Source: Bos javanicus
Taxonomy: Eukaryota; Chordata; Mammalia; Artiodactyla; Bovidae
Direction: 5' to 3'
Assembly: GCF_032452875.1 (NCBI RefSeq)
Contig: NC_083868.1
Location: forward strand, 31,724,537-31,788,536
DNA: 64,000 nt
Shown: positions 1 through 11,800 of the stretch, piece after piece
Position numbering within the stretch: position 1 is the first letter of the stretch
Layout: the number at the start of each line of letters is the position of its first letter
Made by a program: the position numbers and the translations under genes
Notes under the pieces: model-generated
Databases searched by the model: none
Told to the model about the DNA's origin: nothing
What the model saw: the letters and a program-made list of their open reading frames with translations, nothing else

Positions 1-2080
1 TTTCCACATATGATTGTAATAAAAAGGATGAAAAGCAAAGGTGATGTGGAAAAATAATTATAAAGGTAACAAAAATAGGTCCTCACCTCATTACAACAAT
101 TAAAATAAATTCTATAATTAGACATTTAACTGTAATAGAAAATAAAATTTAAAATCATTATAGAAAACTGTAATAAAAGGAATGACATTTGACATACAAT
201 GTGTCAACATTGACAAAAATATTTTTAAAGAAAAAGTAAACAAACCAGGTTCCTTTTTTCATAGGACACATTCAAGGTAAATTGTAAAGTTAAATTTTAG
301 AAAACCTAAATGTTTTTTGAACTGGTATAAGCTTTGGGCATTCAAATACCATGGGATATATAAGAAAGTATAATAACAGTTATGAATGGATGCTACTGCA
401 TATAACAAGCTTCTAAATATTGAAAATATAATTGAAAAACATCCAATAAACTAAAAATTTTTTAAATCAAATTAAAATATAAGGCCTATTTTATGATATT
501 CTTAATATAATAGAAAGATACAAATAAATTAGGAAAAAAAACTTTGGAAAAAAAGACTTGAACAGCATATTTGCTAAAAAGTTACAGATGAATAATATTT
601 GAAATATATTCAAAATACTAAAAAAATAGTAATGCAAGTTTGTGCATTAGGAAAGCTTTTGCAGGTGATAGTTAAAACTACATATTGCACAAAACAGGCA
701 TTCTTGTGCTTTTCCTGTCAGAATAAAACATTTTGTAAAAATATTTCCTCTTTTATATTCAAGATTAGAAATCTACATTTTCAACAAGATTTTATAGTAC
801 ATATCTTGAGTATTAAAAAAATATCTTGAGTTTATACTTAAAACTTTAAGTGAAGAATATATTTACTTGCAGAATGCTCTTTACCAAGGGGAAAAAAAAA
901 GAGAGAGAAAGTAATAGAAATGAAAATACTAAGATGTCATAGGTAAGTACTGGAATTATGGGTATATCACATTGTATCTCACTGTTATTATAATTCTTAT
1001 CATGCTGCTCATTACCAGATTTACTAAGAATAGTATACACATTTGTCAGTTATTTGTGTATATCATTTCATTTGATTTTCATAAATCCAAGCATGATATA
1101 AATAATTTTCTGTTTTGCAAATGTGGAACAGAAAGATTGAAAAAAGAGTTTAATCTGACATGTATGTAAGTTCAAAACCAATGACTTTTCTGCTGCTTAT
1201 CTCTGGTACTTTCCTTTTTCCTTTACCACATATTTCTTACTGGTTCCACTAATGCACATAACTGTCTTTTGAATATCAAATATCTATCAAGTCTCTGAAA
1301 CAGTCAAAGACTCAGCAGATAGCAGTAACAAAGAAGCACAAATGAACAAATAAAAGAATGAATTAAGAAAGCACTTGGAAAATGGAAATAAATGGGATGA
1401 AAAGGAACTCAGGAGGACAAGTGTGTGAAACAATATTGATGAAGATTTATGCTGGATTGTATGGTAGTCCTATTTTTAATATTTTGAGAAACTTGCATAC
1501 TATTTTTCATAGAAGCTGCATTTCCATAAATTTTACATTAAAATAAAAATAAAAAGTACCAGCAGGGTGGAGAAACATTCCACATGTATTAAATGATTTG
1601 GCTCTTTCAAAAATATATATTGTAGCTGAAGCTCTAAGGTAAGTTTGTGATTTTGTTTACCAAGCTACAAAATAAAAAGGAAAATAGTACTCTCAGCACT
1701 TAAAAAAAAAAAAATAATAAGTGTTTGAATTGAGTTTGTAAAGAGAAAGCTGTGGGATACTATTCCTACTTAATACGATCACTGGATAAATTATATTTCT
1801 CTGATAGTTAGAAAAGCCAAGAAATATTTACTCTTATTTTTTTCACGCTTTCAAATATAACATATAAACTGCTTTTTTTTTTTTAATAAGAGGAATATTT
1901 CCATTTAAGTAATATTGTTTCCTACTCCATGAATAAAAGATATCTTTCCACTTATTTAGATCTTTACTTTTGTTTAGTAATGTTTTGTATTTTTCAGCAT
2001 ACACGTACATATCTTTTGTTAAATTTATTCATGCTACATTTAATTATTTTGATGTTATTATAGAGTATTTTAGTGTTAAT
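1..2080. other. AT-rich non-coding stretch, no gene recognised
   Basis: The sequence is strongly AT-rich with many short A or T runs. Reading frames are short and show no protein family I recognise. Apart from a weak MIR-like segment near 1060-1170, nothing stands out. Confidence 0.7.
1060..1170 (-). repeat. Possible MIR SINE fragment
   Basis: The order of a 'catttcatttgattttcat' segment, an interrupted 'attttctgttttgcaaatg' segment and a following A/G-rich stretch resembles the core and 3' part of an antisense MIR element. It is diverged and short. A chance AT-rich match is possible. Confidence 0.35.
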
Positions 2081-2081
2081 C

Positions 2082-2295
2082 TTTGTGCTTAGTAGCTCAG
2101 TCATGTCCAACCCTTTGCAAATCCACGGACTGTAGCCTGCCAGGCTACACTACAGTTCAAAAGCATCAGTTCTTTGGTGCTTAGCTTTCTTTATATTCCA
2201 ACTCTAACATCCATACAGACTACTGGAAAAACCATAGCCTGGACTAGATGGACCTTTGTTGGCAAGGTAATGTCTCTGCCTTCAAATATTAATAT
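2082..2295 (-). mobile_element. BovB LINE 3' fragment, internally deleted
   Basis: The first ~65 bases match the antisense 3' end shared by BovB and Bov-tA (tagctcagtcatgtccaa, then the gactgtag/ccaggct block). At about 2147 the sequence jumps to a more internal BovB segment (cagttcaaaagcatcagtt ... ggaaaaaccatagcctgga). Compared with the longer copies in this window, roughly 0.35 kb between the two blocks is missing. The fragment is non-coding. Confidence 0.75.
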
Positions 2296-3050
2296 AGACG
2301 ACTAACATTTTTGTTCTTTGAACGATTTTTAAGAACTCTAAGGGCAGTGTCCATTTTCTTCACTCCTTATTCTTCTTAAGAGAAAATTTTAGCCCCTTTT
2401 GTTTTCACTTATATACAGGGCGTTTTGTCCTCCAGGGTCTCATATCCCTTCTCTGTATTATATCCATTTAAGAGGTCAGGAGACTGGCAAGGAAAACTCA
2501 AGGCTTTAGCCGACAGGTTGGGTAGGAGGGGTTAGAAAGACTAAGAGAGGATCCTCCCGCATATTCACCTCCCAAGGTGGTAAGTACCCAGTGCTTTCCT
2601 GGAGCTGAAGCTCCCCAAGAAGTCAGCTTAGTGTCTTGTCCTTTGGACTCTAGGATAAAAGTTGCTCTATACTAACTTAGAGGACATCTCAGGAATGTAA
2701 GTGACCAAAGTACTTTGAAGGCTCTGAGATCAAGCCCTGAGCCTTTGGAGAGGGAACACTGACTCTAAGACCCTAGACTACCAGAGAACTAACCTCAAGG
2801 AGTTAGGGTAAGTGAGAACAACACACAAAACAAAAATATAAAACCCAATCATCAGCTGACAGGATTACCACCTGACTCAGCCTTGCCCTTTAGAGGAAAA
2901 ACAAACAAACAAAAAACTCAGTACAAATCTCACCATATACACAAACCACTGGACCAAACTTAAGAGGGCAGAAACCAAAACGAAGAAAGAATTTAATCTT
3001 GAAGACTGGGAAAAGGAGACCTCAAACACAATAAGTTTAAAAAAAAAAAA

Positions 3051-4130
3051 AAGAAAAGGCAGACAAATACTACACAAATGAAGGAATAAATAAAAAACAC
3101 ACAAGTCTAAATAAAAAAGAGGAAATAGACAAGCTACCTGAAAAAGAATTCAGAATAATGATAGTAAAGATGATCAAAACCTTGAATAAAATAGAGAAAA
3201 TTGAAGAATCAATTAACAATGACCTAGAATTAAAGAATAAATATGCAGAAACAAACCACACAGTTACTGAAATTAAAAATATTCTGGTGGTGGTTTAGTC
3301 ACTGAGTCGTGTCTGACACTTGCAACCCCATGAATTGTAGTCCACCAGGCTCCTCTGTCCATGGGATTTTCCAGACAAGAATACTGGAGTGGATTGCCAT
3401 TTCCTTCTCCAAGGGATCTTCCTGACCCAGGAATTAAACCCAGGTCTCGTGCATTTCAGGCAGATTCTTTACTGACTGAGCTATCTGGAAGGAATCAATA
3501 ACAGAATATCTGAAGTAGAAGAACGAATCAGTGAGCTGGAATATACAATGGTGGAAAGAACTTCTAAAGAGCAGAATAAAGTAAAAAGAATGAAAGGAAC
3601 TGATAATAGTCTCAGAGACCTCTGGGACAATACCAAATGCACCAACTTTGAATTATAGGGGTCCCAGAAGAAGAAGAGGAAAAAAGGGTATGAGAAAAAT
3701 TTTGAAGAGATTATAGTTGAAAATTTTCCCAACATGGAAAAGGAAATAGTCAATCAAGGTCAAGAGGCACTAAGTCCCATATAGGATAAACCCAAGGAGA
3801 AACATGCCAGGACACATACTAATCAAACTAACAAAGACTAAACACAAAGAAAGAATGTTAAAAACAGCATGGGAAAGCAACTTTAACATTCAAGGGAAAC
3901 CCCATATGCTAAACAGCTGATCTTTCAGCAGAAACTCTTCAGGCCAGAAGGGAATGGCAGGATATATTTAAAGTACTGAAAGGGAAGAATCTACAACCAA
4001 GATTATTGTACCTGGGAAGGATCTTATTCAAAATTAATGGAGAAATTAAAAGCTTTTCAAACAAGCAAAAGTTAAGAGAATTCAGTACCACCAACCAGCT
4101 TTACAAAAACTGTTAAAGGGATGTATATAG
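3051..4130 (+). pseudogene. L1 ORF1 remnant (RNA-binding chaperone), dead
   Basis: ORF1p of L1 is a coiled-coil, RNA-binding trimer that packages L1 RNA. Here the reading begins as K-K-R-Q-T-N-T-T-Q, so the expected ATG appears to be AAG at 3051-3053. A SINE splits the coiled-coil part (3286-3489). Downstream, the segments around 3590-3760 and 3780-4130 keep the look of the RRM and C-terminal domain but with frameshifts, and it closes at a TAG at 4128-4130. No single frame covers the domain. The host L1 is the same element that carries ORF2 from 4188. Confidence 0.75.
3286..3489 (-). mobile_element. Bov-tA SINE inserted in L1 ORF1
   Basis: Antisense Bov-tA: the BovB-like tail (gtcactgagtcgtgtctgac) lies at the left and the tRNA-like head, read in reverse, at the right (cagattctttactgactgag). 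It interrupts L1 ORF1, so it is younger than L1 copy 1. A short repeat (tctgg) at 3284-3288 and 3484-3488 may be what is left of the target-site duplication. Confidence 0.85.
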
Positions 4131-4187
4131 ATAAGAAATACAAGAGAAGAAAAAAAATCTACAAAATCAACACCAAACACTTAAGAA

Positions 4188-7100
4188 ATGGCAATAGGAA
4201 CATATATATCAATAAATACTTTAAATGTAAATTAAAGGCTCCAACCAAATACACAGACTGACTGAATGGACACAAAAACAAGACCCATACATATGCTGTC
4301 TACAAGAAATCCACTTCAGATATAAAGACACATATAGACTAAAAATGAGAGGATGGAACATATATTCCATATAAATGGGAAGCAATAGAAAGCTGGAGTA
4401 GCAATCACCATATCAGACAAAATAGACCTTAATTAAAGAAGATTACAAAAGATAAAGAAGGACATTACATAATGATCAAGGGATCAATCCAAGAAAAAGA
4501 TAAAACAATTATAAATATCTATGCATCCAACATAGAAGCACCTCAGTACATAAGATTAACACTCACAGACATAAAAGGAGAAATTGACAGTAACACAGTA
4601 ATAGTAGGAGACCCCACTCACACCAATAGACAGATCATCAAAACAGAAAATTAATAAGGAAACGCAAGTCTTAAATGATACATTAGATAAGATGGATCTC
4701 ATTGATATCTTCAAGACATTCCTTCCAAATGCAGAAGAATACACCTTCTTCTCAAGTGCACATGGAACATTCTCCAGGATAGACCACATCTTGGGTCACA
4801 AATCAAACCTCAGTAAATTTAAGAAAACTGAAATCATATCAAGCATCTTCTCCAACCACAACACTATGAGACTAGATATCATATACAAGAAAAAAAAACT
4901 TTAAGAAACACATACACATGGAGATTAAACAATATGTTTCTAAATAACCAACAGTTACTGAAGAAATCAAAAGGGAAATAAAAAAATTTCTAGAAAAAAT
5001 GACAATGAAAACATGACAACTCAAAACCTATGGAATGTAGCAAAAGCAGTTCTAAGAGGGAAGTTTATAGCAATACAATCCTATGTCAGGAAAGAAGAAA
5101 AACAACGAATAGACAGCCTAACTTTACACCTGAAACAACTGAAAAGAGAAGAACAAAGAAACCCAAAATTAGTAGAAGGAAAGAAATCATAAAGATCCTA
5201 GCAGAAATAAATGCAAAAGCAATGAAACAATAGTAAAGATTAATAAAACTAAAAGCTGGTTCTTTGAGAAGATAAACAGAATTAAGAAACCTTTAGCCAG
5301 ACTCATCAAGAACAAAAGAGAGAATAATCAAATCAACAAAATTAGAAATGAGAAAGGAGAGGTTAGAATAGACAATGCAGAAATACAAAGGATTATAAGA
5401 GACTATTATGAACAACTATATAGAAACAAAATGGATAACCTGGAAGAAATGGACAGATTCTTAGAAAAGTTCAATCTTTCAAGACTGAACACAGAAGAAA
5501 TAGAAATTATGAACAACCCAATCACAAGCACTGAAATTGAAGTTGTGATCAAAAATCTCCCAAAAAACAAAAGCCCAAGACCAGATGGCTTTACAGGAAA
5601 ATTCTATCAAACATTTAGGGAAGAGCTAATGCTTACCCTTCTAGAACTCTTTCAAAAATTACAGAGGAAGGAACACTTCCAAACTCATTCTATGAGGCCA
5701 TCATCACCCCAATAACAAAACCAAAGACAACAACAACAAAAATAAAACTACAGGCCAATATCACCGATGAACATAGATGCAAAAATCCTCAACAAAATTT
5801 TGGCAAACAGAATTCAGCAACACATCAAAAAGCTCATACATCATAATCAAGTTGGGTTTATTCAGGGATGCAAGGATTCTTCAATATATGCAAATGAATC
5901 AATGTGATACACCATATTAACAAAGTGAAAGATAAAAGCCATATGATAATCTCAATAGATGCAAAAAAAACCTTTGACAAAATTAAGCACCCATTTATGA
6001 TTAAAACTCTTCAAAAAAAATGGTCATAGAAGGAAACTACCTCAACATAATAAAGGCCATATATGATAAGCCTACAGCAAACATTATCCTCAATGGTGAA
6101 AAAATGAAAGCATTGCCCTTAAGATCAGGAATAAGACAAGGGTGTCCACTTTCTCTACTATTGTTCAACATCATTCAGGAAGTCCTAGCTACAGCAATCA
6201 GAGAAGAAAAAGAAATAAAAGGAATCCAAATCAGAAAAGAAGAAGTAAAGCTCTTACTGTTTGCAGATGACATGATATTGTACATAGAAAACCCTAAAAA
6301 TCGTATCAGAAAATTATTAGAGCTAATCAGTGAATTTATCAAAGTTGCAGGATACAAAATCAATACACAGAAATCACTTGCATTTCTATATACTAACAAT
6401 GAAAAATCAGAAAGAGAAATTAAGGAATCAATCCCATTCACCATTGCAACAAAAAGAATTAAATAAACTTACCTAAGGAGACAAAAGAACTGTACACAGA
6501 AAATTATAAGACACTAATGAAAGAAATCAAAGATGACATAAACATACGGAGAGATATTCCATGTTCCAGGGTAGGAAGAATCAATACTGTGAAAATGACT
6601 ATACTATCAAATCAATCTACAGATTCAATGCAATCCCTATAAAATTACCAATGGCATTTTTCACAGAACTAGAACAAAAAATTTCACAATTCATATGGAA
6701 ACACAAAAGACCTCGAACAGCCAAAGCAATCTTGAGAAAAGAAGAATGGAGCTGGAGGAATCAACCTTCCCAACTTCAGATTATATTACAAAGCTACAGT
6801 TATCAAGATAGTATGGTACTGGCACAAAAACAGAAACACAGACCAATGGAACAGATATAAAGCCCAGAAATAAACCTATGCACCTATGGGTACCATATAT
6901 TTGACAAAGGAGGCAAGAATATACAGCAGGGCAAAGACGGCCTCTTCAATAAATGGTGTTGGGAAAACTGGACAACTACATGTTAAAGAATGAAATTAGA
7001 ACACTACCTAACACCACACACAAAGATGAACTCAAAATGGATTAAAGACCTAAATGGAAGACCAGAGACTATAAAACTCTTAGAGGAAAATGTAGGCAGA

Positions 7101-7970
7101 ACACTCAATGACATAAATCAAAGCAAGAGCCTCTATGACCTACCTCCTATAGTAATGGAAATAAAAACAAAAGTAAACAAGTGGGACCTGATTAAACTTA
7201 ATACCTTTGGACAGCAAAGGGAATGATAGGCAAGGTGAAAAGAAAACCCTCAGAATGGGAAAAAATAATAGCAAATGAAACAGCTGACAAAGGATTAATT
7301 TCCAAAACATACAAGCAGTTCATACAACTCAATGCCAGAAAAACAAACAACCCAATCAAAAAGTGGGGAAAAGACCTAAGCAGACATTTCTCCAAAGAAG
7401 ATATACAGATGGCTAACTAACATATGAAAAGATGTTCAACACTGCTCATTACTAGAGAAATTCAAATAAAAACTACAATGAGGTATCACCTCACACCAGT
7501 CAGAATGGCCATCATCAAAAAGTCTACAAACTATAAATGCTGGAGAGGCTGTGGAGAAAAGGGAATGCTCTTGCACTGTTGGTGGGAATGTAAATCGATA
7601 CAACCACTATGGAAGACATTATGGGGATTCCTTAAAAAACTAGGAATAAAATCACCATATGACCCAGCAATACCACTCCCAGGCATATACCCTGAGGAAA
7701 CCAAAATTGAAAAGGACACGTGTATCCCATTGTTCATTGCAACACCACTTACGCTAGGTAGAACATGGAAGCAACATAGATATCCATCGACAGATGACTG
7801 GATAAAGAAATGTGGTACATATACACAATGGACTATTACTCAGCCATAAAATGGAATGCCTTGAGTCAATTCTAATGAGATGGATGAACCTAGAACCTAT
7901 TTTACAGAATGAAGTATGTCAGAAAGCTAAAGCTAAATATCATATTCTAATGCATCTATATGGAATCTAG
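4188..7970 (+). pseudogene. L1 ORF2 remnant: endonuclease, reverse transcriptase, zinc motif
   Basis: ORF2p nicks target DNA and reverse-transcribes L1 RNA. The frame opens M-A-I-G-T-Y at 4188 and hits a stop within ~15 codons. The APE-like endonuclease part keeps L-Q-E-x-H-F near 4310 but has lost the G-D-F-N catalytic motif: only G-D is left at ~4607, followed directly by P-T-H-T-N-R, consistent with an 8-base deletion. RT blocks survive in pieces: K-S-P-R-P-D-G-F-T (5431-5715), S-G-I-R-Q-G-C-P-L-S and F-A-D-D-M at 6259-6273 (6020-6466). The C-terminal C-x3-C-x7-H-x4-C motif is intact in 7424-7849. The terminal TAG is at 7968-7970. Length (~1,260 codons) fits the family, but the frame is broken throughout. 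Confidence 0.85.
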
Positions 7971-8185
7971 AAAAACGGTACTGACTAATTTAATTACACT
8001 GCAGCAATGGAGAACCAGACATAGAGAATAGATTTGTGGATATTGGGAGAGGGGAAGAGTGGGTGAGATGTACGGAAAAAGTAACATGGAAACTTACATC
8101 ACCATATGTAAAATAGATAGCCAAGGAGAATTTGCTGTATGTCTCAGGAAACTCAAATAGGTGCTCTGTATCAACCTAGAGAGGT

Positions 8186-8205
8186 GGGATGGGGAGGGAG
8201 ATGGG
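8186..8205 (+). other. G-quadruplex-type motif in L1 3' UTR
   Basis: Four runs of three or four G separated by 2, 1 and 4 bases lie in the 3' UTR of L1 copy 1. G-rich 3' UTR tracts are known in mammalian L1. Folding is inferred from the pattern only. Confidence 0.6.
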
Positions 8206-8241
8206 AGAGAGATTCAAAAGGGAGATTTTATATATATATAT

Positions 8242-8522
8242 AAATGGAGAAGACAATGGCACCCCACTCCAGTACTCTTGCCTGGAAAGTCCCATGGATG
8301 GAGGAGCCTGGTGGGCTGTATGCAGCCCATGGGGTCGCTAAGAGTCGGACACGACTGAGCGACTTCACTTTCACTTTTCACTTTCATGCATTGGAGAAAG
8401 AAATGGCAACCCACTCCAGTGTTCTTGCCTGGAGAATCCCAGGGATGGCAGAGCCTGGTGGGCTGCCATCTATGGGGTCGCACAGAGTCGGACACGAATG
8501 AAGTGACTTAGCTGCAGCAGCA
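8242..8522 (+). mobile_element. Dimeric Bov-tA/Bov-A SINE in L1 3' UTR
   Basis: Two related monomers lie in the same direction, each with the ccactccagt...cttgcctgga block and the agtcggacacga block, ending in a gcagcag tail. It sits between TA-rich stretches (tatatatata on both sides) that could be its target-site duplication. L1 3' UTR sequence resumes at about 8525, so the SINE is younger than L1 copy 1. Confidence 0.85.
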
Positions 8523-8633
8523 TATACATATATATATATATATACCTATGGCTGATTCATGTTGAGGTTTGACAGAAAACAACAAAATTCTGTAAAGCAT
8601 TTATCCTTCAATAATTTTTTTAAAGAGAAAAAT

Positions 8634-8713
8634 TTAATTAGAGTTTTCAGTATTATAACCAACAGGAATATACTGCCTCCCTTTGCCAGAAACATCATTT
8701 TCTGTGTGATATT
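8634..8713. other. Short spacer between two L1 elements
   Basis: About 80 bases of host sequence separate the tail of L1 copy 1 from the left target-site duplication of L1 copy 2. No feature is seen. Confidence 0.5.
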
Positions 8714-8725
8714 AGAAACGAGCTA
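8714..8725. repeat. Left target-site duplication of L1 copy 2
   Basis: agaaacgagcta here matches agaaacaagcta at 11250-11261 (11 of 12). The two flank the rearranged L1 exactly, so inverted and sense parts entered in one insertion. Confidence 0.8.
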
Positions 8726-10180
8726 TTTGTCAATTGCTTCATTTGCTATTATTTTCTCCCATTCTGAAGGCTGTCTTTTCACCTTGTTTATAGCTTCTTG
8801 TGTTGTGCAGAAGCTTTTAATTTTAATTAGATCCCATTTGTTTATTTTTGCTTTTATTCCCAATATTCTGGGAGGTAGGTCATAGAGGATCCTGCTGTGA
8901 TTTATGTCAGAGAGTGTTCTGCCTATGTTTTCCTCTAAGAGTTTTATAGTTTTTGTTCTTATGTTTAGACCTTTAATCCATTTTGAGTTTATTTTTGTGT
9001 ATGGTGTTAGAAAGTGTTATAGTTTCATTCTTTTACAAGTGGTTAACCAGTTTTCCCAGCACCATTTGTTAAAGAGATTGTCTTTTCTCCATTGTATATT
9101 CTTGCCTCCTTTGTCAAAGATAAGGTTTCCATATGTGCGTGGGTTTATCTCTGGGCTTTCTATTTTGTTCCATTGATCCATATTTCTGTCTTTGTGCCAG
9201 TACCATACTGTCTTGATGACTGTGGCTTTGTAGTAGAGCCTGAAGTTAGGCAGGTTGATTCCTCCAGTTTCATTCTTCTTTCTCAAAATTGCTTTGGCTA
9301 TTCAAGGTTTTTTGTATTTCCATACAAATTGTGAAATTATTTGTTCTAGCTCTGTGAAAAATACCGTTGGTAGCTTGATAGGGGTTGCGTTGAATCTATA
9401 GATTGCTTTGGGTAGTATACTTATTTTCACTATATTGATTCTTCCGATCCATGAACATTGTATATTTCTCCATCTGTTAGTGCCCTCTTTGATTTCTTTC
9501 ACCAGTTATTTATAGTATTCTATATATAGGTCTTTAGTTTCTTTAGGTAGATATATTCCTAAGTATTTTATTCTTTTTGTTGCAATGGTGAGTGGAATTG
9601 TTTCCTTAATTTCACTTTCTATTTTCTCATTATTAGTGTATAGGAATGCAAGGGATTTCTGTGTGTTGATTTTATATCCTGCAGCCTTACTATATTCATT
9701 GATTAGTTCTAGTAATTTTCTGGTGGAGTCTTTAGGGTTTTCTATATAGAGGATCATGTCATCTGCAAACAGTGAGAGTTTTACTTCTTCTTTTCCAATT
9801 TGGATTCCTTTTATTTCTTTTTCTGCTCTGATTGCTGTGGCCAAAACTTCCAAAACTATGTTGAATAGTAGTGGTGAAAGTGGGCACCCTTGTCTTGTTC
9901 CTGACTTTAAGGGAAATGCTTTCACTTTTTCACCATTGAGGATAATGTTTGCTGTGGGTTTTTCATATATAGCTTTTATTATGTTGAGGTATGGTCCTTC
10001 TATTCCTGCTTTCTGGAGAGTTTTAATCATAAGTGGATGTTGACTTTTGTCAAAGGCTTTCTGTGCATCTATTGAGATAATCATATGGCTTTTATTTTTC
10101 AATTTGTTAATGTGGTGTATTACATTGATTGATTTGTGGATATTGAAGAATCCTTGCATCCCTGGGATAAAGCCCACTTG
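8726..10180 (-). mobile_element. L1 copy 2, inverted 5' segment (twin-primed)
   Basis: Antisense L1 ORF2 from the RT region (at 10180) to just before the C-terminal domain (at 8726). It abuts the sense part of the same L1 at 10180/10181, and the two halves share about 16 L1 bases at their breakpoints (tgaagcaa-tgacaaa). This head-to-head form with one pair of flanking duplications is the hallmark of twin priming, in which a second cDNA starts from the other target strand. Confidence 0.85.
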
Positions 10181-10324
10181 TGAAGCAACTGACAAACAGC
10201 TAATCTCAAAAATATACAAACAACTCCTGCAGCTCAATTCCAGAAAAATAAACAACCCAATCAAAAAAGGGGGCAAAGAACTAAATAGACATTTCTCCAA
10301 AGAAGACATACAGATGGCTAACAA
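9506..10324 (-). pseudogene. Open frame fusing antisense L1 to L1 reverse transcriptase
   Basis: A 272-residue frame runs across the inversion joint. Its first ~45 residues are the antisense translation of the sense half of the L1 (10181-10324) and mean nothing. From ~Q-V-G-F-I-P-G-M-Q-G-F onward it is genuine L1 RT with S-G-T-R-Q-G-C-P-L-S-P-L and F-A-D-D-M (codons at 9758-9769), ending after K-Y-L-G-I-Y-L. Upstream ORF2 and the endonuclease are absent, because this is a 5'-truncated copy. Most likely it is not expressed. Confidence 0.7.
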
Positions 10325-11249
10325 AACATGTAAAGATGCTCAACATCACTCATTATCAGAGAAATGCAAATCAAAACCACAATGGGGTACCATTTCACGC
10401 CAATCAGAATGGCTACAATCCAAAAGTCTACAAGCAATAAATGCTGGAGAGGGTGTGGAGAAAAGGGAACCCTCTTACACTGTCGGTGGGAAGGCAAACT
10501 AGTACAGCCACTATGGAGAACAGTGTGGAGATTCCTTAAAAAACTGCAAATAGAACTGCCATACAACCCAACAATCCCACTGCTGGGCATACACACCGAG
10601 GAAACCAGAATTGAAATAAACATGTGTACCCCAATGTTCATCGCAGCACTGTTTATAATAGTCAGGACATGGAAACAACCTAGATGTCCATCAGCAGATG
10701 AATGAATAAGAAAGCAGTGGTACATATACACAATGGAGTATTACTCAGCCATTAAAAAGAATACATTTGAATCAGTTCTAATGAGGTGGATGAAACTGGG
10801 GCCTATTGTACAGAGTGAAGTAAGCCAGAAAGAAAAACACAAATACAGTATACTAATGCATATATATGGAATTTAGAAAAATGGTAATGGTAACTGTGTA
10901 TGTGAGACAGCAAAGAGACACAGATGTATAGAACAGTCTTTTGGACTCAGTGGGAGAGGGAGGCGGGGGCGGGGGGGAATGATTTGGGAGAATGGCATTG
11001 AAACATGTATAATATCATATAAGAAATGAATTGCCAGTCCAGGTTTGATGCAGGATACAGGAAGCTTGGGGTTGTTGCACTGGGATGACCCAGAGGGATG
11101 GTATGGTGAGGGAGGTGGTAGGGGGGTTCAGGATTGGGAACACGTGTACACTCGTGGCAGATTCATATTGATGTATGGCAAAACCAATACAGTATTGTAA
11201 AGTAATTAGCCTCTAATTAAAATAAGTACATTTAAATTAAAAAAAAAAA
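10181..11249 (+). mobile_element. L1 copy 2, sense 3' segment
   Basis: This begins at T-D-K-Q-L-I-S-K-I-Y-K-Q of ORF2 and continues through the C-terminal zinc motif, 3' UTR and A-rich tail. In the zinc motif the last Cys is Gly (H-C-R-W-E-G), so C-x3-C-x7-H-x4-C is broken. Stops and frameshifts break the ORF2 end. The right duplication follows the tail directly. Confidence 0.9.
10952..10977 (+). other. Strong G-quadruplex-type tract in L1 copy 2
   Basis: Runs of 3, 3, 5 and 7 G lie within 26 bases of the 3' UTR. This is the most G-rich stretch in the window. Folding is inferred from the pattern only. Confidence 0.65.
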
Positions 11250-11261
11250 AGAAACAAGCTA
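11250..11261. repeat. Right target-site duplication of L1 copy 2
   Basis: Partner of 8714-8725. It follows the A-rich tail with no gap. Confidence 0.8.
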
Positions 11262-11282
11262 CTGGGAAAATGTACAGTGAAA

Positions 11283-11800
11283 TTCATTTATTACTCACCC
11301 ATTAAAAAAAAAGAAGGAAATAATGCCATTTGCAACAACATGAATGGACATAAAAATTGTCTCATACTAAGTGAAGTCAGACAGAGAATGACAAATATCA
11401 TATGATATCACTTAAATGTGACAGCTATAAAAATTGAACAAATGAATTTCTTTACAAAACAGAAATAGTCACAGATGTAGGGAAAAACAAAAACAAAAAC
11501 TTATGGTTACCCAGGGGGAAAGGGGAGGTAGTGATAAATTGGGAGATTGGGATTGACATGTAAACATACTATATATAAAACAGATAACTAATAAAGACCT
11601 ACTGTACAGAGTTGGACACGACTGAAGTGACTTAGCAGCCGCAGAAGTACAGCTTAAGGCACTCTACTCAATACTCTGTATGCATATGTTAAAATAATCT
11701 GAAAGAGAAGAGATACATGTGTATGTATAACTAATTCACTTTGCTGCATGGCAGGACCTAACACAACATTATAAATCAGCTATACTTCAAAAATACTCCT
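11283..11800 (+). mobile_element. Older L1 3' end (L1MA/L1MB type)
   Basis: It starts near the end of ORF2 (tactcacccattaaaa, then ataatgccatttgcaacaac, then agtgaagtcagacagagaa) and runs into the typical old L1 3' UTR, finishing with ttgctgcatggcaggaccta and aaatcagctatacttcaa. A short SINE piece interrupts it at ~11609. Confidence 0.75.
11609..11645 (+). repeat. SINE 3' fragment inside old L1
   Basis: About 37 bases of Bov-tA 3' end (gttggacacgactgaagtga, then agcagccgcag) inside the older L1. The short repeat gtacag lies on both sides, suggesting an insertion of a severely truncated SINE. Confidence 0.6.

Larger units (their letters stand above)
2340..8633 (+). mobile_element. Near full-length dead L1 LINE (copy 1)
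   Basis: In order this holds a 5' UTR-like stretch (to ~3050; exact start uncertain), ORF1 remnant, short intergenic spacer, ORF2 remnant, and a G-rich 3' UTR ending in the typical ruminant L1 tail around 8560-8630. Two Bov-tA-type SINEs inserted later, one in ORF1 and one in the 3' UTR. Frames are broken many times, so it cannot be autonomous. I did not find a convincing target-site duplication around the whole element, and the 5' boundary is inferred from where L1-like sequence fades. Confidence 0.8.

Noticed and set aside
8214..8501. Overlapping open frames of 65-93 residues on both strands
   Set aside because: They lie entirely in a dimeric SINE. The same peptide-like strings recur at every SINE copy in the window and are not genes.
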